The notes under the pieces were generated by a model, which saw nothing but the letters and a program-made list of their open reading frames with translations, searched no databases and was not told where the DNA came from. From Algisphaera sp039180025 (lineage in GTDB: Bacteria; Planctomycetota; Phycisphaerae; Phycisphaerales; Phycisphaeraceae): 64,000 nt of DNA. The stretch is from the NCBI GenBank assembly GCA_039180025.1, contig JBCDDZ010000013.1, positions 9,168 through 73,167 of the forward strand, written 5' to 3'. Position numbers and translations under genes: made by a program. Position 1 is the stretch's first letter; each line of letters starts with the position of its first letter. Shown in pieces: positions 1-7,853 of the stretch.

Positions 1-143
1 TAGCCCTGCTTGAGCTGCTGGATCGAAACGTCTTTGCCGTTCGCGGCGTCTTCGTCGCGGCGGGCGACGTCGACGGAGACGGGTTTTTTGCCCTGGCGTG
101 CCCAGGCGAAGAAATGGTTGACTTTGTCCTTGATTTGGGCCAC
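1..143 (-). CDS. Hypothetical protein, 5' part only (runs off the window)
   Basis: A GTG start at 143 is preceded on the minus strand by a good Shine-Dalgarno (AAAAGGGAG, about 7 bases upstream). The visible 47 residues begin MAQIKDKVNHFFAWARQGKK and are polar, without signal peptide or membrane segment. The frame is open to the window edge, where the last two bases (TA) could begin either a stop or a Tyr codon, so total length is unknown. I do not recognise the family. Confidence 0.5.
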   Translation of the reverse strand, partial: MAQIKDKVNHFFAWARQGKKPVSVDVARRDEDAANGKDVSIQQLKQG

Positions 144-311
144 GTTGGATCTCCCTTTTGAATACCCCTGTCCCACGCGGCACGCCCAGGCCTTGGCCGA
201 GCCGTCTGCGGATTGTAACCCGCGGGCGGGGGGCGTCGAGAGTGGGCGAAAAAAACCGCGTGTCGGGGTGACGCGCGGCGGAGGGGTTTGGGTTGGAAGC
301 AGGGGGTGGGC

Positions 312-1754
312 TTATTCTTCACTGGAGGCCGGGGCGGGCTCGGCGGGGGCGGGGTCGTTGGCCAGGGCGTAGCTGGGGCCGTCGCCGTCGAAGAAGAGGG
401 CGACCTGGCCGGTGGTATCGTTGGCGAGGGGGCGGAAGCCGGCGGTGAGCATGGCCTGGTTGATTTCGGGGTTGGCCATGAACTGGCGCCAGACGAAGCC
501 GGAGCGGTGGTTTTCGATCATGAGGAGGGTGATGCCGACGTCGATGCCGATGACATCGTGGGCGACCCATCCGGTGGCGGGGTTGAAGGCGTCGGCGAGC
601 CCGTAGCGTTTCCAGAGGGTGTCGCCGTAGGTGTCGTACATGTGGCGGACGGCGGCGATGCATTCGTCGGGCTTGAAGGGGATGGACCCGGCGGCGGCGC
701 AGGGGACGACGGTGCCGTCGATGTGGGGCGAGGGGTCGGGGCCGCCCCAGGCGGTGTAGCCGTTGGCGGAGTCGGAGCTGGTGACGCCCCAGAGCATCTC
801 GCCGTAGTGGGGGAATTTCTGGACGAGCTGGGTGGTGAACATGTCGCGGTGGGCGCGGGTGGCGAAGACGGAGTTGGTCCAGTAGTCGGCGTAGTCGTCG
901 CGCTTGCCGCGGAAGTCGATCCAGGCGTGGCTGAACTGGTGGACGAACAACGGGGGGAAGGACATGAAGCGTTCGCCGGTGAGCTGGTTGGTGTAGACGG
1001 GGCCGCGTTTCCAGGCGTGCCAGGTTTCGCGGGGCAGGGGGTGGGTGTTGCTGCCCAGGCCGAGCATCTGGAGGACCAGGTGCTCGGAGAAGTGGTCCCA
1101 GCGCCAGGTGATGAAGCCGTCCTCGGGGGTCCAGCCCATGCTCAGGGTCTTGCCGTCGCCCATCATCCAGGGCCAATTGACGCGGTCGTAGATGGCGGTG
1201 GCCATGGCGGGGATGGTGGGGTGGTCGGCGTAGTACTGGCGGACGGTGAGGACCCCGGCCAGGAGCAGCGCGGTGTCGATGGACGAGACTTCGCAGTTCC
1301 AGGACCGCTGGCCGGTGGTCATGTCGATGAAGTGGTAGTAGAAGCCTTCTTTGTGCTCGGCCTCTTCAAGGAGGAAGCGGAGGGTGGTTTCGACGCGCTG
1401 GGCGGCGGCGTCGGCATCGACCCAGCCGCGCTCGTCGCCGATGGCGGTGGCGCTGAGTCCGAAGCCGACCGAGGCGATGCTGCCGACCGGTTCGTCCGAG
1501 GCGTAAACCAGGACGCTGCCGTCGGCCGGGGCGCGGTCGGCGGTGAGCCCGGTGGCGGGGTTGGTTTGTTCCCAGAAGAAATCGAAGCAGCGGCGCTGCC
1601 ACTCGTCGAGGAAGGCGCGGTCGTCCATGAACTCGGGCAGCTCCTTTTGGGGCGGGGTCTGGCTCGTGGCGGGGGCGGCCGTGAGCCCGATCGCCGCGAG
1701 CATCAGGGCCATGAGCGGGGCGGCGAGTCGTTTAGGGCAGGCTTGTAATTCCAT
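312..1754 (-). CDS. Secreted GH144-like beta-glucanase (glycoamylase-domain protein)
   Basis: 480 residues. The N-terminus has a basic stretch followed by a hydrophobic segment (about residues 10-30) ending in small residues, so it is probably exported. The rest matches the all-helical glycoamylase family (PF10091; GH144 endo-beta-1,2-glucanases): an early DFFWEQTNPATGL motif, a VSSIDTALLLAG helix, TWRWDHFSEH, then the late AWGGPDPSPHIDGT and CAAAGSIPF segments typical of this barrel. A Shine-Dalgarno GAGGTGAC lies directly before the ATG, which supports this start. The exact substrate is inferred from the family; related proteins also act on other glucans. Confidence 0.8.
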   Translation of the reverse strand: MELQACPKRLAAPLMALMLAAIGLTAAPATSQTPPQKELPEFMDDRAFLDEWQRRCFDFFWEQTNPATGLTADRAPADGSVLVYASDEPVGSIASVGFGLSATAIGDERGWVDADAAAQRVETTLRFLLEEAEHKEGFYYHFIDMTTGQRSWNCEVSSIDTALLLAGVLTVRQYYADHPTIPAMATAIYDRVNWPWMMGDGKTLSMGWTPEDGFITWRWDHFSEHLVLQMLGLGSNTHPLPRETWHAWKRGPVYTNQLTGERFMSFPPLFVHQFSHAWIDFRGKRDDYADYWTNSVFATRAHRDMFTTQLVQKFPHYGEMLWGVTSSDSANGYTAWGGPDPSPHIDGTVVPCAAAGSIPFKPDECIAAVRHMYDTYGDTLWKRYGLADAFNPATGWVAHDVIGIDVGITLLMIENHRSGFVWRQFMANPEINQAMLTAGFRPLANDTTGQVALFFDGDGPSYALANDPAPAEPAPASSEE

Positions 1755-2260
1755 CTGTCACCTCGATCTCCGCGATGCTCCGTGCCGGGGCAGGGACCGC
1801 GTCGGGTTGTCCGTGCCGGGGTATGGCACTTGATCCGCTGAACCGGGGCCAGCCGCTGGAGCATGCCCTTAAACGTACCATCGGACAATCCGTGCGGCGC
1901 GCTTCATTTCCTGGTCACTAACCGTTGGGGCCGGGGCTTAATTCCATTCTCATGTCGAGATTACAAGGCCCTAAGTCGGACGTGAAATGATAGTTAAGGA
2001 TAGGTCCTTCAGGAGGTTGATGTCCAGTATTTATCGGCGGATGGCCACGCCGATGGCGACGGGTGCAGGCGGGCGGCCTGTAGAGAGAAGTTCGTCGGCC
2101 AAGGTGGATAGGAAAAGGGCCCTCTCCCCTGGAGCAGGGACGGGCCCCGGGGGGAGGGATAGGCGCAGATGGCACACGCCGGCCGCGCCGGGGAAGGGTC
2201 CGGGGGCACGGCCGGCGGATCGCCGGGTTGCGAGTTGGTGCGGCGCTGGCGGGGCGGGGT
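1755..2260. other. Intergenic, no gene seen
   Basis: About 500 bases between the glucanase start and the end of the next minus-strand gene. I see no plausible coding frame, tRNA or repeat. It contains a purine-rich GC patch around 2120-2160 and presumably the glucanase promoter near 1760-1800, but I could not place a convincing -35/-10 pair. Confidence 0.5.
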
Positions 2261-2620
2261 TTAGTTCCAGGCCAGGCGGGCACGCCAGCGGGGGCGTGCG
2301 TCGGCGGCTTGCGGCGGGGTTTGGCGGGAGGTCGCGGTCCAGAGGGCGGCCAGCCGGTATCCCAGCCGGACGGCCAACAGGGTGCTGCTCCCGGTGAGCA
2401 GACCCACGAGCAGGCCGACGTAGAGCAGATGGCCGACCGGGACCGCGCCGAAGGCGGCGAGCAGGACCGGGACCGACGCCGCGCCGGCGAGGACCGAGCC
2501 GGCGAGGAGCAACACGGGGGCCGGGCCGACGGCGGATTTCCCGAAATCGCCGGGCATGGCCGACCGGGAGGCAAAGACGCTTTGTTCGGCCGACAGTTCA
2601 GTGGGGGCAATAGTTTTCAT
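2261..2620 (-). CDS. Small hypothetical membrane protein
   Basis: 119 residues from the ATG at 2620, which has AAAGGA about 9 bases upstream; a longer frame starting at 2764 has a low-complexity Pro-rich extension and is less likely. Residues about 33-58 and 62-85 form two hydrophobic segments rich in Ala, Val and Leu, followed by a basic cytoplasmic-type tail ending RWRARLAWN. No family recognised. It stands alone, with large spacers on both sides. Confidence 0.55.
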   Translation of the reverse strand: MKTIAPTELSAEQSVFASRSAMPGDFGKSAVGPAPVLLLAGSVLAGAASVPVLLAAFGAVPVGHLLYVGLLVGLLTGSSTLLAVRLGYRLAALWTATSRQTPPQAADARPRWRARLAWN

Positions 2621-3060
2621 CAGACGTTTTCCTTTGCGGGTTCCGGGGTTGTCCGTTTGCCGAGCGGGGGGAGGCCACTTCACGGCCAACCACGGGGGGG
2701 AGGAGGGAGGGGCCGGGTCCGCGTCCGGCGGCACGGCCCCCGAGGGGCAAGAATCCCGTTCCACGGGACCGATGAGCGAAAGGCTCGGCGGGGTATGGCC
2801 TTCGCCTAAGTTGATGCGAAAAGGATGCCAAATCCGACTACAGTTTGGGTGAGCAAAATATAAATAATCGGTTAGCTGTTCTTTGGAAGAATGAGGCGGA
2901 AAACACAGAAAAAATAAGCTTTTTCATGCTCGAAACGTGCGGAGATTCCTGAGCAAAAAAATTAAAGTTTTTCCGCCGCGTAATAGGTAAGCAGTCGGGG
3001 CGGTCGGGGGCCCGGATTGCCGCGGCATTGGGCAGGCGGTGGCGTCGCGTCGGGGGAAGG
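2621..3060. other. Intergenic, partly AT-rich
   Basis: 440 bases between the small membrane gene and the end of the Sua5 gene. The part 2810-2990 is clearly richer in A and T than its surroundings and has several A and T tracts. A GCGGAAAA and its complement TTTTCCGC lie about 75 bases apart here, too far for a standard terminator. No gene seen. Confidence 0.45.
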
Positions 3061-4071
3061 TTAGCGTGGGGGAGCGGGGTGTGCGGCCCGTTGGAGCCGG
3101 TCGTTGATGGCCCGGCCGAGGCCTTCTTCGGGGACCGTTTGGGCGACGATCAGGTCGAGATCGGCGGCATCGAGGCGGTGCAGGGCTTCGAACAGCCCGG
3201 CCGCGGCGGCGGTGAGGTCGCCCGCCGGGCTGAGGATTTCTTCGGCGGCGAAGGCTCGGCCGTGAGCGCGGATCCCTTGCAGGCTCAGGGCGCCGATTCG
3301 CGGGTGAGCCGACATTACTTCGGCCGCGAGGTCGTGGCCCCGGGGCAGGATCTGGAGGGGCGTGCGGGGGGCGTAATGGCGGTCGAGCATGCCCGGGGAG
3401 CTGACCCGCTCGCCGGCCCGGGCGACGGGGATCGGGCGGCGGAGCAGGGCCTCGAGTTTTTCGACCGGGGTGCCGCCGAGGCGGAGGACGACGGGTTGGC
3501 CGGCGTCGTCGAAGCCGAGCACCGTGGATTCGACGCCGGTGGCGCACGGCCCGCCGTCGAGCACATGGTCGCAGGGCACGGTGACGTGTTGGGCACGAGT
3601 CGGGCTGGTGCCGCCGAAGGGGTTGGCGGAGGGGGCGGCGATGGGCACGCCGGCGGCTTCGATGAGCGCTCTGGCCACCGGGTGGTCGGGGACCCGGACC
3701 CCGACGGTGTCGAGCCCGGACGTGACGATGCCGGGCACCCCCCCGCCGCGTATCTCCGGCGATGAGCTTCGCTTGGGGAGCACCAGCGTCAACGGCCCGG
3801 GCCAGCAGGCTTCGGCCAGCCGGGCGGAGAGGGGCCGCTGGGCGGGGGGCAGGGGTTCGAGGTCGACCAGGGCCCAGGCGGCTTCGGCCGAGGCGGTGTG
3901 GACGATCAGGGGGTCGAAGCTCGGCCGGCCCTTGGCGGCGAAGACTCTGGCGACCGCGTCGGGGTCGAGGGCGTGGGCCCCGAGGCCGTAGACCGTCTCG
4001 GTGGGGACCGCGACGAGTCCGCCCCCGCGGAGGGTGACGCCGGCCTGCTGGATCTCGGCGGGGCTGACCAT
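3061..4071 (-). CDS. sua5: L-threonylcarbamoyladenylate synthase (Sua5/YrdC)
   Basis: Makes threonylcarbamoyl-AMP from threonine, bicarbonate and ATP, the first step of t6A37 modification of tRNAs reading ANN codons; cytoplasmic. The YrdC domain fills the N-terminal two thirds: VAVPTETVYGLGAHA, the KGRPSFDPLIVH nucleotide-binding motif and a later APSANPFGGTSPT. A linker with SPGMLDRHYAP leads into a C-terminal Sua5 domain, so this is the long Sua5 type and not the short TsaC type. I place the start at 4071 (336 residues, MVSPAEIQQAG), because a TACACT hexamer ends exactly 6 bases upstream; an upstream in-frame start at 4089 would lie inside that hexamer. Confidence 0.93.
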   Translation of the reverse strand: MVSPAEIQQAGVTLRGGGLVAVPTETVYGLGAHALDPDAVARVFAAKGRPSFDPLIVHTASAEAAWALVDLEPLPPAQRPLSARLAEACWPGPLTLVLPKRSSSPEIRGGGVPGIVTSGLDTVGVRVPDHPVARALIEAAGVPIAAPSANPFGGTSPTRAQHVTVPCDHVLDGGPCATGVESTVLGFDDAGQPVVLRLGGTPVEKLEALLRRPIPVARAGERVSSPGMLDRHYAPRTPLQILPRGHDLAAEVMSAHPRIGALSLQGIRAHGRAFAAEEILSPAGDLTAAAAGLFEALHRLDAADLDLIVAQTVPEEGLGRAINDRLQRAAHPAPPR

Positions 4072-4077
4072 CGCCAG

Positions 4078-4083
4078 AGTGTA
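4078..4083 (-). promoter_or_regulatory. -10 element for leaderless sua5
   Basis: Minus-strand TACACT followed by CTGGCG and then the ATG. The 6-base spacing puts transcription start at or next to the start codon. No clear TTGACA-like -35 is visible. Confidence 0.5.
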
Positions 4084-4274
4084 ATCCACCCACAGCGACG
4101 GGCGGGGCGGCGGGCGTGACAGGAGTACACACGGGCCGTGAGAGAAGACGGCTGGCCAAGCGGCGACAAGGCTAGCGGAAGGGGTGGGTGCGGGGGCAGA
4201 CAGATGGCGGGCGGGGTAGCCACCGCACGAGATAGCCAGCGATCGGGTGCGGGGGCTTTCTCCGCGTGACCCCC

Positions 4275-4904
4275 CTACCCGCCGGCGGGTCGGAGTACCG
4301 CCAGGTGCTCGAGGTTTTTGCCTTTGCCGCCCCGGATCGGCGAGCGGATCCAGCCGACCACTTCGATACCCGGGCCCGGGATTTCCGGGAGCACCTCTTC
4401 CAGGACCCGCTGCGTCTCGTCGTCGGCTTCGTCGTCGGTGAGCCGATGCCGGCCGGATTCGTAGTGCGGCTTGACCAGGGTCACGATCCGTGCGCCCGGC
4501 GAATCGCGGAGCCAGCGTATTGCGGCGGGCACCGCTCGGTCCTGCTTGGTCCAGCCCAGGTCGATCGACACCAGATCACACCCCCGGAAACTCCCCCGGG
4601 AACTCCCTTGGAAAGGCTCGTCTTGGCCGTCGGTTTCCGGGGGCGTCGCGTGCAGCGCGTTGGTGCGCTCCATCACCACGACGCGGTCGTCCTGTCGGAG
4701 TTTCCAGGCGAGTTCGCCGTAGGCGGTGTCGACGGCGTAGACCCGGGCGGCACCGCGTTGGAGGAGGCAGTCGACGAACCCGCCGGTCGAGCAGCCCAGG
4801 TCGGCACACGTCGCCCCCGCCACGTCGAGGCCGAAGTGGTCGAGCGCTGCGTCGAGTTTGAGCCCGCCGCGGGACGCGAATTTCTTTTCGTCAGGCGTGT
4901 CCAT
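4275..4904 (-). CDS. TlyA/FtsJ-type rRNA methyltransferase lacking the S4 domain
   Basis: 209 residues. The sequence matches the methyltransferase half of TlyA (haemolysin A family), an SAM-dependent 2'-O-methyltransferase acting on rRNA: KFASRGGLKLDAAL, SAM motif I ADLGCSTGGF, YAVDTAYGELAWKL, then VTLVKPHYESGR. Typical TlyA proteins (about 250-270 residues) begin with an S4 RNA-binding domain of about 60 residues; here the SRGGLKL motif is only about 10 residues from the start and the upstream sequence does not read as S4. The start at 4904 has GATCAT 6 bases upstream; an alternative ATG lies at 4931. Target rRNA site is unknown. Confidence 0.8.
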   Translation of the reverse strand: MDTPDEKKFASRGGLKLDAALDHFGLDVAGATCADLGCSTGGFVDCLLQRGAARVYAVDTAYGELAWKLRQDDRVVVMERTNALHATPPETDGQDEPFQGSSRGSFRGCDLVSIDLGWTKQDRAVPAAIRWLRDSPGARIVTLVKPHYESGRHRLTDDEADDETQRVLEEVLPEIPGPGIEVVGWIRSPIRGGKGKNLEHLAVLRPAGG

Positions 4905-4944
4905 CGCCGGATGATCGCCCCCCGAAAGCATTCGCACAAACCTG

Positions 4945-4974
4945 TTGACAATACATTGTGGTTCAATGTATTGT
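4945..4974 (+). promoter_or_regulatory. Promoter of padR (leaderless)
   Basis: TTGACA at 4945-4950, 18-base spacer, TATTGT at 4969-4974, then 6 bases to the ATG at 4981. Transcription would start at or within a base of the start codon. Confidence 0.65.
4949..4973. promoter_or_regulatory. Palindromic operator overlapping the padR promoter
   Basis: Perfect 10-bp inverted repeat CAATACATTG-TGGTT-CAATGTATTG. It covers the end of the -35, the whole spacer and most of the -10, so a protein bound here would block RNA polymerase. PadR proteins commonly repress their own promoters at ATAC/GTAT-type palindromes, so autoregulation is the simplest reading. Confidence 0.75.
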
Positions 4975-4980
4975 GGTGCG

Positions 4981-5322
4981 ATGGCTACCAAGGAACTCGT
5001 CGCCGCGTCCAGCCGACCGCTCGTGCTCTCGATCCTCGAGCGTGGCGAGTCCTACGGCTACGCCATCATCCAAGAGGTCAAGCAACTCTCCGGCGGCGAG
5101 TTGCAGTGGACCGACGGCATGCTCTACCCCGTCCTCCACCGCCTCGAACGCGAAGGCCTGATCGAGTCCCGCTGGGGCAAGTCTGACACGGGAAGAAAAC
5201 GCAAGTACTACAAACTCAGCCGCGACGGCGGCAAAGCCCTGCAAGCCGAGAAGGCCCAATGGGTCAACGTCCACAACACCCTCGCTCAACTTTGGGGAGT
5301 CAAGCCATGTCCGACGATGTAA
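4981..5322 (+). CDS. PadR family transcriptional regulator
   Basis: 113 residues, the short PadR-s2 type: winged helix with the family signatures SYGYAIIQEV, WTDGMLYPVLHRLEREGLI and GRKRKYYKLSRDG. ATG at 4981 is chosen over an upstream start at 4945, which lies inside the promoter. PadR proteins are dimeric repressors released by small ligands or cell-envelope stress. The stop overlaps the start of the downstream membrane protein by 16 bases, a layout seen for PadR genes that control a membrane partner. Confidence 0.88.
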   Translation: MATKELVAASSRPLVLSILERGESYGYAIIQEVKQLSGGELQWTDGMLYPVLHRLEREGLIESRWGKSDTGRKRKYYKLSRDGGKALQAEKAQWVNVHNTLAQLWGVKPCPTM

Positions 5323-6038
5323 ACGTTTCGATCCGCCGCTGGCGCGACTCTCTGGCCTGCCGTGAATCCATCACGACTGAAAAGATCGACGAGTTGCAGG
5401 ACCATCTTGAAAACGAGTTACGCAGCGTGACGACTCAAGGCTTAACCCCCGAAGAACGGGTCTGGGTTGCGGCCGGCCGCGTGGGCGGCCCGGCAGAACT
5501 CGATCGTTTGTTTTATGAAGCCGACCCGGGGTTGGTTTGGCGACGCCGGATTCTCTGGATGATCGTTGGCTATCTGGTGGTACAGCTATGGACGGTGGCG
5601 CTCAACGGCTTGGTGACACCTCTGTTTTCAAACCTGTTTGCCTTGGCGGGCATGGAGCGGTGGCTGTACGCGGTAAGCTTCATGGGTATCTTCGGGATCA
5701 CGATCGGGGGTACGATGTGGCTACTCTATCGCTTGGGTACGCGGGGAACAGCCAAGTCGTCGGCAACGTTTACCTGGGCCCGCGGCTTGGTGGTGTTCGG
5801 TGGTTTTATGACGGGGTATACGGTTTTGAGCATCTTGTGTGGCGCAGTATCGGCGCAGGTCAATCTGCTAATCGCCCAGGGTTTGTACGACCGTTATACA
5901 GTCGAAATGGATTACTGGACTTGGGAGTACTTGGTCTTTGCCTGGATGCCGTACACGGGGTACTGGGTGCCGTTGATGGTTTTTGGTTTGCTGGGGGTTT
6001 TGGCTTGGCGTGCAGCACGGCAGCGGGCGGTCGTGTAG
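5307..6038 (+). CDS. PadR-linked membrane protein with permease-prefix-like N-terminus
   Basis: 243 residues. The first 75 or so are soluble and resemble the permease prefix domain found beside PadR regulators (IDELQDHLENELRSVTTQGL, then EERVWVAAGRVGGPAELDRLF). Four to five hydrophobic segments follow (about 80-105, 115-140, 155-185 and 215-235). Start ATG at 5307 has GGGGAG upstream and overlaps padR by 16 bases, so the two are translationally coupled. Family function is unknown; a role in antibiotic or envelope response is only a guess from the PadR link. Confidence 0.7.
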   Translation: MSDDVNVSIRRWRDSLACRESITTEKIDELQDHLENELRSVTTQGLTPEERVWVAAGRVGGPAELDRLFYEADPGLVWRRRILWMIVGYLVVQLWTVALNGLVTPLFSNLFALAGMERWLYAVSFMGIFGITIGGTMWLLYRLGTRGTAKSSATFTWARGLVVFGGFMTGYTVLSILCGAVSAQVNLLIAQGLYDRYTVEMDYWTWEYLVFAWMPYTGYWVPLMVFGLLGVLAWRAARQRAVV

Positions 6039-6070
6039 AGATTGCTCGCCGACGTCGTGAGCACCAATCC

Positions 6071-6092
6071 GGCGAATAAATTCGCCCGCTAA
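6071..6092. repeat. REP palindrome upstream of the RAYT gene
   Basis: GGCGAATAAATTCGCCCGCTA: hairpin GGCGAAT/ATTCGCC followed by the conserved tail CGCTA. The tail overlaps the -10 hexamer of the transposase gene. Confidence 0.75.
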
Positions 6093-6095
6093 ACT
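6090..6095 (+). promoter_or_regulatory. -10 element for leaderless RAYT gene
   Basis: TAAACT then GCGATC then ATG at 6102. The hexamer lies partly in the tail of the REP palindrome, so the repeat may supply the promoter. Confidence 0.45.
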
Positions 6096-6101
6096 GCGAT
6101 C

Positions 6102-6668
6102 ATGGTGATCGCGTACCACTTGGTGCTGACGGCCTACGGGTTCTGGTTGCCGAACGATCCGCGGGGGTCTTGGTCGGAGGTGGTGCGGGCGACCGAGTTG
6201 CGGGCGTTTGGGCCGGCCACGAAGGTCAATACCAAACAATCTCGGGCGGGGGCGACGCACGACCGGGCGGCGCGGGACGCGGCCAAGCGAGCGATGAAAT
6301 ACCCGGCGGTGCGGTTCAACGGGACGCAGGCCCGGGCGGTGGCGCGGGGGATTGGTGAGGTGGTGACGGCCCATCAACTTTCGATCCACGCGGCGGCGGT
6401 GATGCCGGACCATGTGCATCTGGTGGTGGCGCGGCACGGGGCATTGACGATCGAAGGGATCGGTCGACGCATCAAAGCGAAGGCGACGCAGCGGTTAAAT
6501 GCTGAAGGGATCGGGGTGGGTCGATCCCCGTGGGCGCGGGGGCAATGGTCGGTGTTTCTACGCGACGCCGAGGCGGTGCGCCGGACGGTGAGGTACGTGG
6601 AACAGAATCCGGTGCGGGCGGGGTTGAAAAAACAAGACTGGAAATTTGTGACGTTTTGGCGGGGGTAG
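6102..6668 (+). CDS. REP-associated tyrosine transposase (RAYT, Y1/HUH family)
   Basis: 188 residues. Shows the RAYT start AYHLVLTAYGFWLPNDPRGSWS, the metal-binding HUH motif in VMPDHVHLVVA, and a C-terminal YVEQNPVRAGL containing the catalytic Tyr region. Enzymes of this family nick and move single-stranded REP hairpins. It is a single-copy domesticated type of gene and is flanked by three copies of a matching palindrome (one before, two after). The TAG stop lies within the first downstream palindrome. No terminal repeats or target duplication that would make it an ordinary insertion sequence. Confidence 0.88.
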   Translation: MVIAYHLVLTAYGFWLPNDPRGSWSEVVRATELRAFGPATKVNTKQSRAGATHDRAARDAAKRAMKYPAVRFNGTQARAVARGIGEVVTAHQLSIHAAAVMPDHVHLVVARHGALTIEGIGRRIKAKATQRLNAEGIGVGRSPWARGQWSVFLRDAEAVRRTVRYVEQNPVRAGLKKQDWKFVTFWRG

Positions 6669-6743
6669 CGGGCGAGCTTGCTCGCCGGGTGGGTTGCGAG
6701 GTACGGGGGTGCAGAAAAAAAAGGCGAGTAAACTCGCCCGCTA
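6666..6743. repeat. Inverted REP pair (REPIN) downstream of RAYT
   Basis: Copy 1, TAGCGGGCGAGCTTGCTCGCC (21 bases in two 10-11 base arms), faces copy 2, GGCGAG-TAAA-CTCGCCCGCTA at 6723-6743. Loops differ between copies while stems and the CGCTA tail are kept, with compensating changes in the stem, as expected of selected hairpins. Confidence 0.75.
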
Positions 6744-6775
6744 CGCGGAAGAATGGGGTTGCTGCGGGGTGGGGG

Positions 6776-7108
6776 TCAGGCGCTGAACGAACTGCCGCAG
6801 CCGCAGGAACTGGTGGCGTTGGGGTTGTTGAACACGAAGCCGCGGCCCATGACTTCGTCTTTGAAGTCGACGTTGGTGCCGTTGAGGTAGAGGTAGCTCT
6901 TGGGGTCGCAGACGATGCGGACGCCGTGCTGTTCGAACGCTTCGTCGGTCTCGCGGAACTGCTCGGTGAGGTCGAGGAGGTATGAGAATCCGGAGCAGCC
7001 GCCGCCCTTGACGCCGACGCGGAGGCGGACGTTTTCGGCGTCGAGCTCTTGCTGCTCGATGATGGATTTGATTTCGCGGGCGGCGGTTTCGGAGAGTTCG
7101 ATGGCCAT
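6776..7108 (-). CDS. iscA: Iron-sulfur cluster carrier, HesB/IscA/ErpA family
   Basis: 110 residues, usual length. Carries the three conserved cysteines: one in KGGGCSGFSY and two in the C-terminal SSCGCGSSF, which bind the cluster or iron. It receives Fe-S clusters from the IscU scaffold and hands them to apoproteins. It is the last gene of the minus-strand isc operon, 164 bases after iscU. IscA and ErpA cannot be told apart reliably by eye; I use iscA from context. Confidence 0.88.
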   Translation of the reverse strand: MAIELSETAAREIKSIIEQQELDAENVRLRVGVKGGGCSGFSYLLDLTEQFRETDEAFEQHGVRIVCDPKSYLYLNGTNVDFKDEVMGRGFVFNNPNATSSCGCGSSFSA

Positions 7109-7178
7109 GGCTGTTCTCGGTAGATCGAAAAGATAAGGTGGTGTTTTGGTCGACGAAAGTTTACTGAATGAGGTACGA

Positions 7179-7264
7179 AGCCGCTAGCCTTTAGTAAAAC
7201 ACAACGGCGGGACGTCGAGCCCGAAACCCATGTGAGTCTGGCCAACGGCCAAAGGCTAGCGGCT
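7179..7264. repeat. Intergenic inverted repeat between iscU and iscA
   Basis: Perfect 14-bp arms AGCCGCTAGCCTTT (7179-7192) and AAAGGCTAGCGGCT (7251-7264) enclosing 58 bases. A related CTAGAGCTT-type element sits in the iscS-iscU gap, suggesting a dispersed palindromic repeat family. Confidence 0.65.
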
Positions 7265-7272
7265 CAGGGCGG

Positions 7273-7686
7273 TTACGCGGTGGCTTCTTCTTCGTGGTGG
7301 TGGATGCCGGCCTTTTCTTCGTAGTCGTGGACGGCGGCTTTGATCGCGTCCTCGGCGAGGACGGAGCAGTGGATTTTCACCGGGGGCAGGGATAGTTCCT
7401 GGACGATGTCGGTGTTCTTGATTTCCTCGGCTTCGTGGAGGGTTTTGCCCTTCATCCATTCGGTGGCGAGGGAGGACGAGGCGATGGCGGAGCCGCAGCC
7501 GAAGGTCTTGAACTTGGCGTCTTCGATGACGCCGGTGTCGGGGTTAACCTTGATCTGGAGCTTCATGACGTCGCCGCATTCGGGGGCGCCGACGACGCCG
7601 GTGCCGACGGTGGCGTCGTCTTTGTCGAAGCTGCCGACGTTGCGGGGGTTTTCGTAGTGGTCGATGACTTTGGGGGAGTAGGCCAT
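7273..7686 (-). CDS. iscU: Fe-S cluster assembly scaffold IscU
   Basis: 137 residues. All scaffold residues are present: Cys in GAPECGDVM with the following Asp that controls cluster release, Cys in KTFGCGSAIASSS, and Cys in PVKIHCSVLAEDA. IscU assembles 2Fe-2S and 4Fe-4S clusters with sulfur from IscS. The C-terminal tail HHHEEE is unusual but harmless-looking. A Shine-Dalgarno AAAGG lies upstream. Third gene of the isc operon, 167 bases after iscS. Confidence 0.95.
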   Translation of the reverse strand: MAYSPKVIDHYENPRNVGSFDKDDATVGTGVVGAPECGDVMKLQIKVNPDTGVIEDAKFKTFGCGSAIASSSLATEWMKGKTLHEAEEIKNTDIVQELSLPPVKIHCSVLAEDAIKAAVHDYEEKAGIHHHEEEATA

Positions 7687-7763
7687 GGTGTTGCTGCCTT
7701 TGGGTTAGTGGTTATTCTTACGTTTTTGAGATCGTTTGAGTTTGCGGGTTGTGGAGTTGCTAG

Positions 7764-7853
7764 CGGTTAGAGGCTAGAGCTTATGTTCAGACGCAAGCGA
7801 TGGCGGGTCCTCACGGGGATACGTCAGTCTGGCGAAGCTCTAGCGCCTAACGG
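7764..7853. repeat. Intergenic inverted repeat between iscS and iscU
   Basis: Imperfect 19-bp arms: CGGTTAGAGGCTAGAGCTT (7764-7782) and AAGCTCTAGCGCCTAACGG (7835-7853), about 16 of 19 positions pairing, enclosing 52 bases. The right arm ends right next to the iscS stop codon. Confidence 0.6.

Noticed and set aside
288..1748. A 486-codon open frame on the plus strand opposite the glucanase
   Set aside because: It is a mirror of the minus-strand gene in GC-rich codons, with Gly/Val/Ala/Asp-rich low-complexity translation and no family motif. The same applies to other long antisense frames, for example 7857-9227, 30853-32064 and 46784-47989.
4945..4980. Start of padR at 4945
   Set aside because: That codon lies in the -35 element and would put the operator inside the gene; the start at 4981 is normal for the family.
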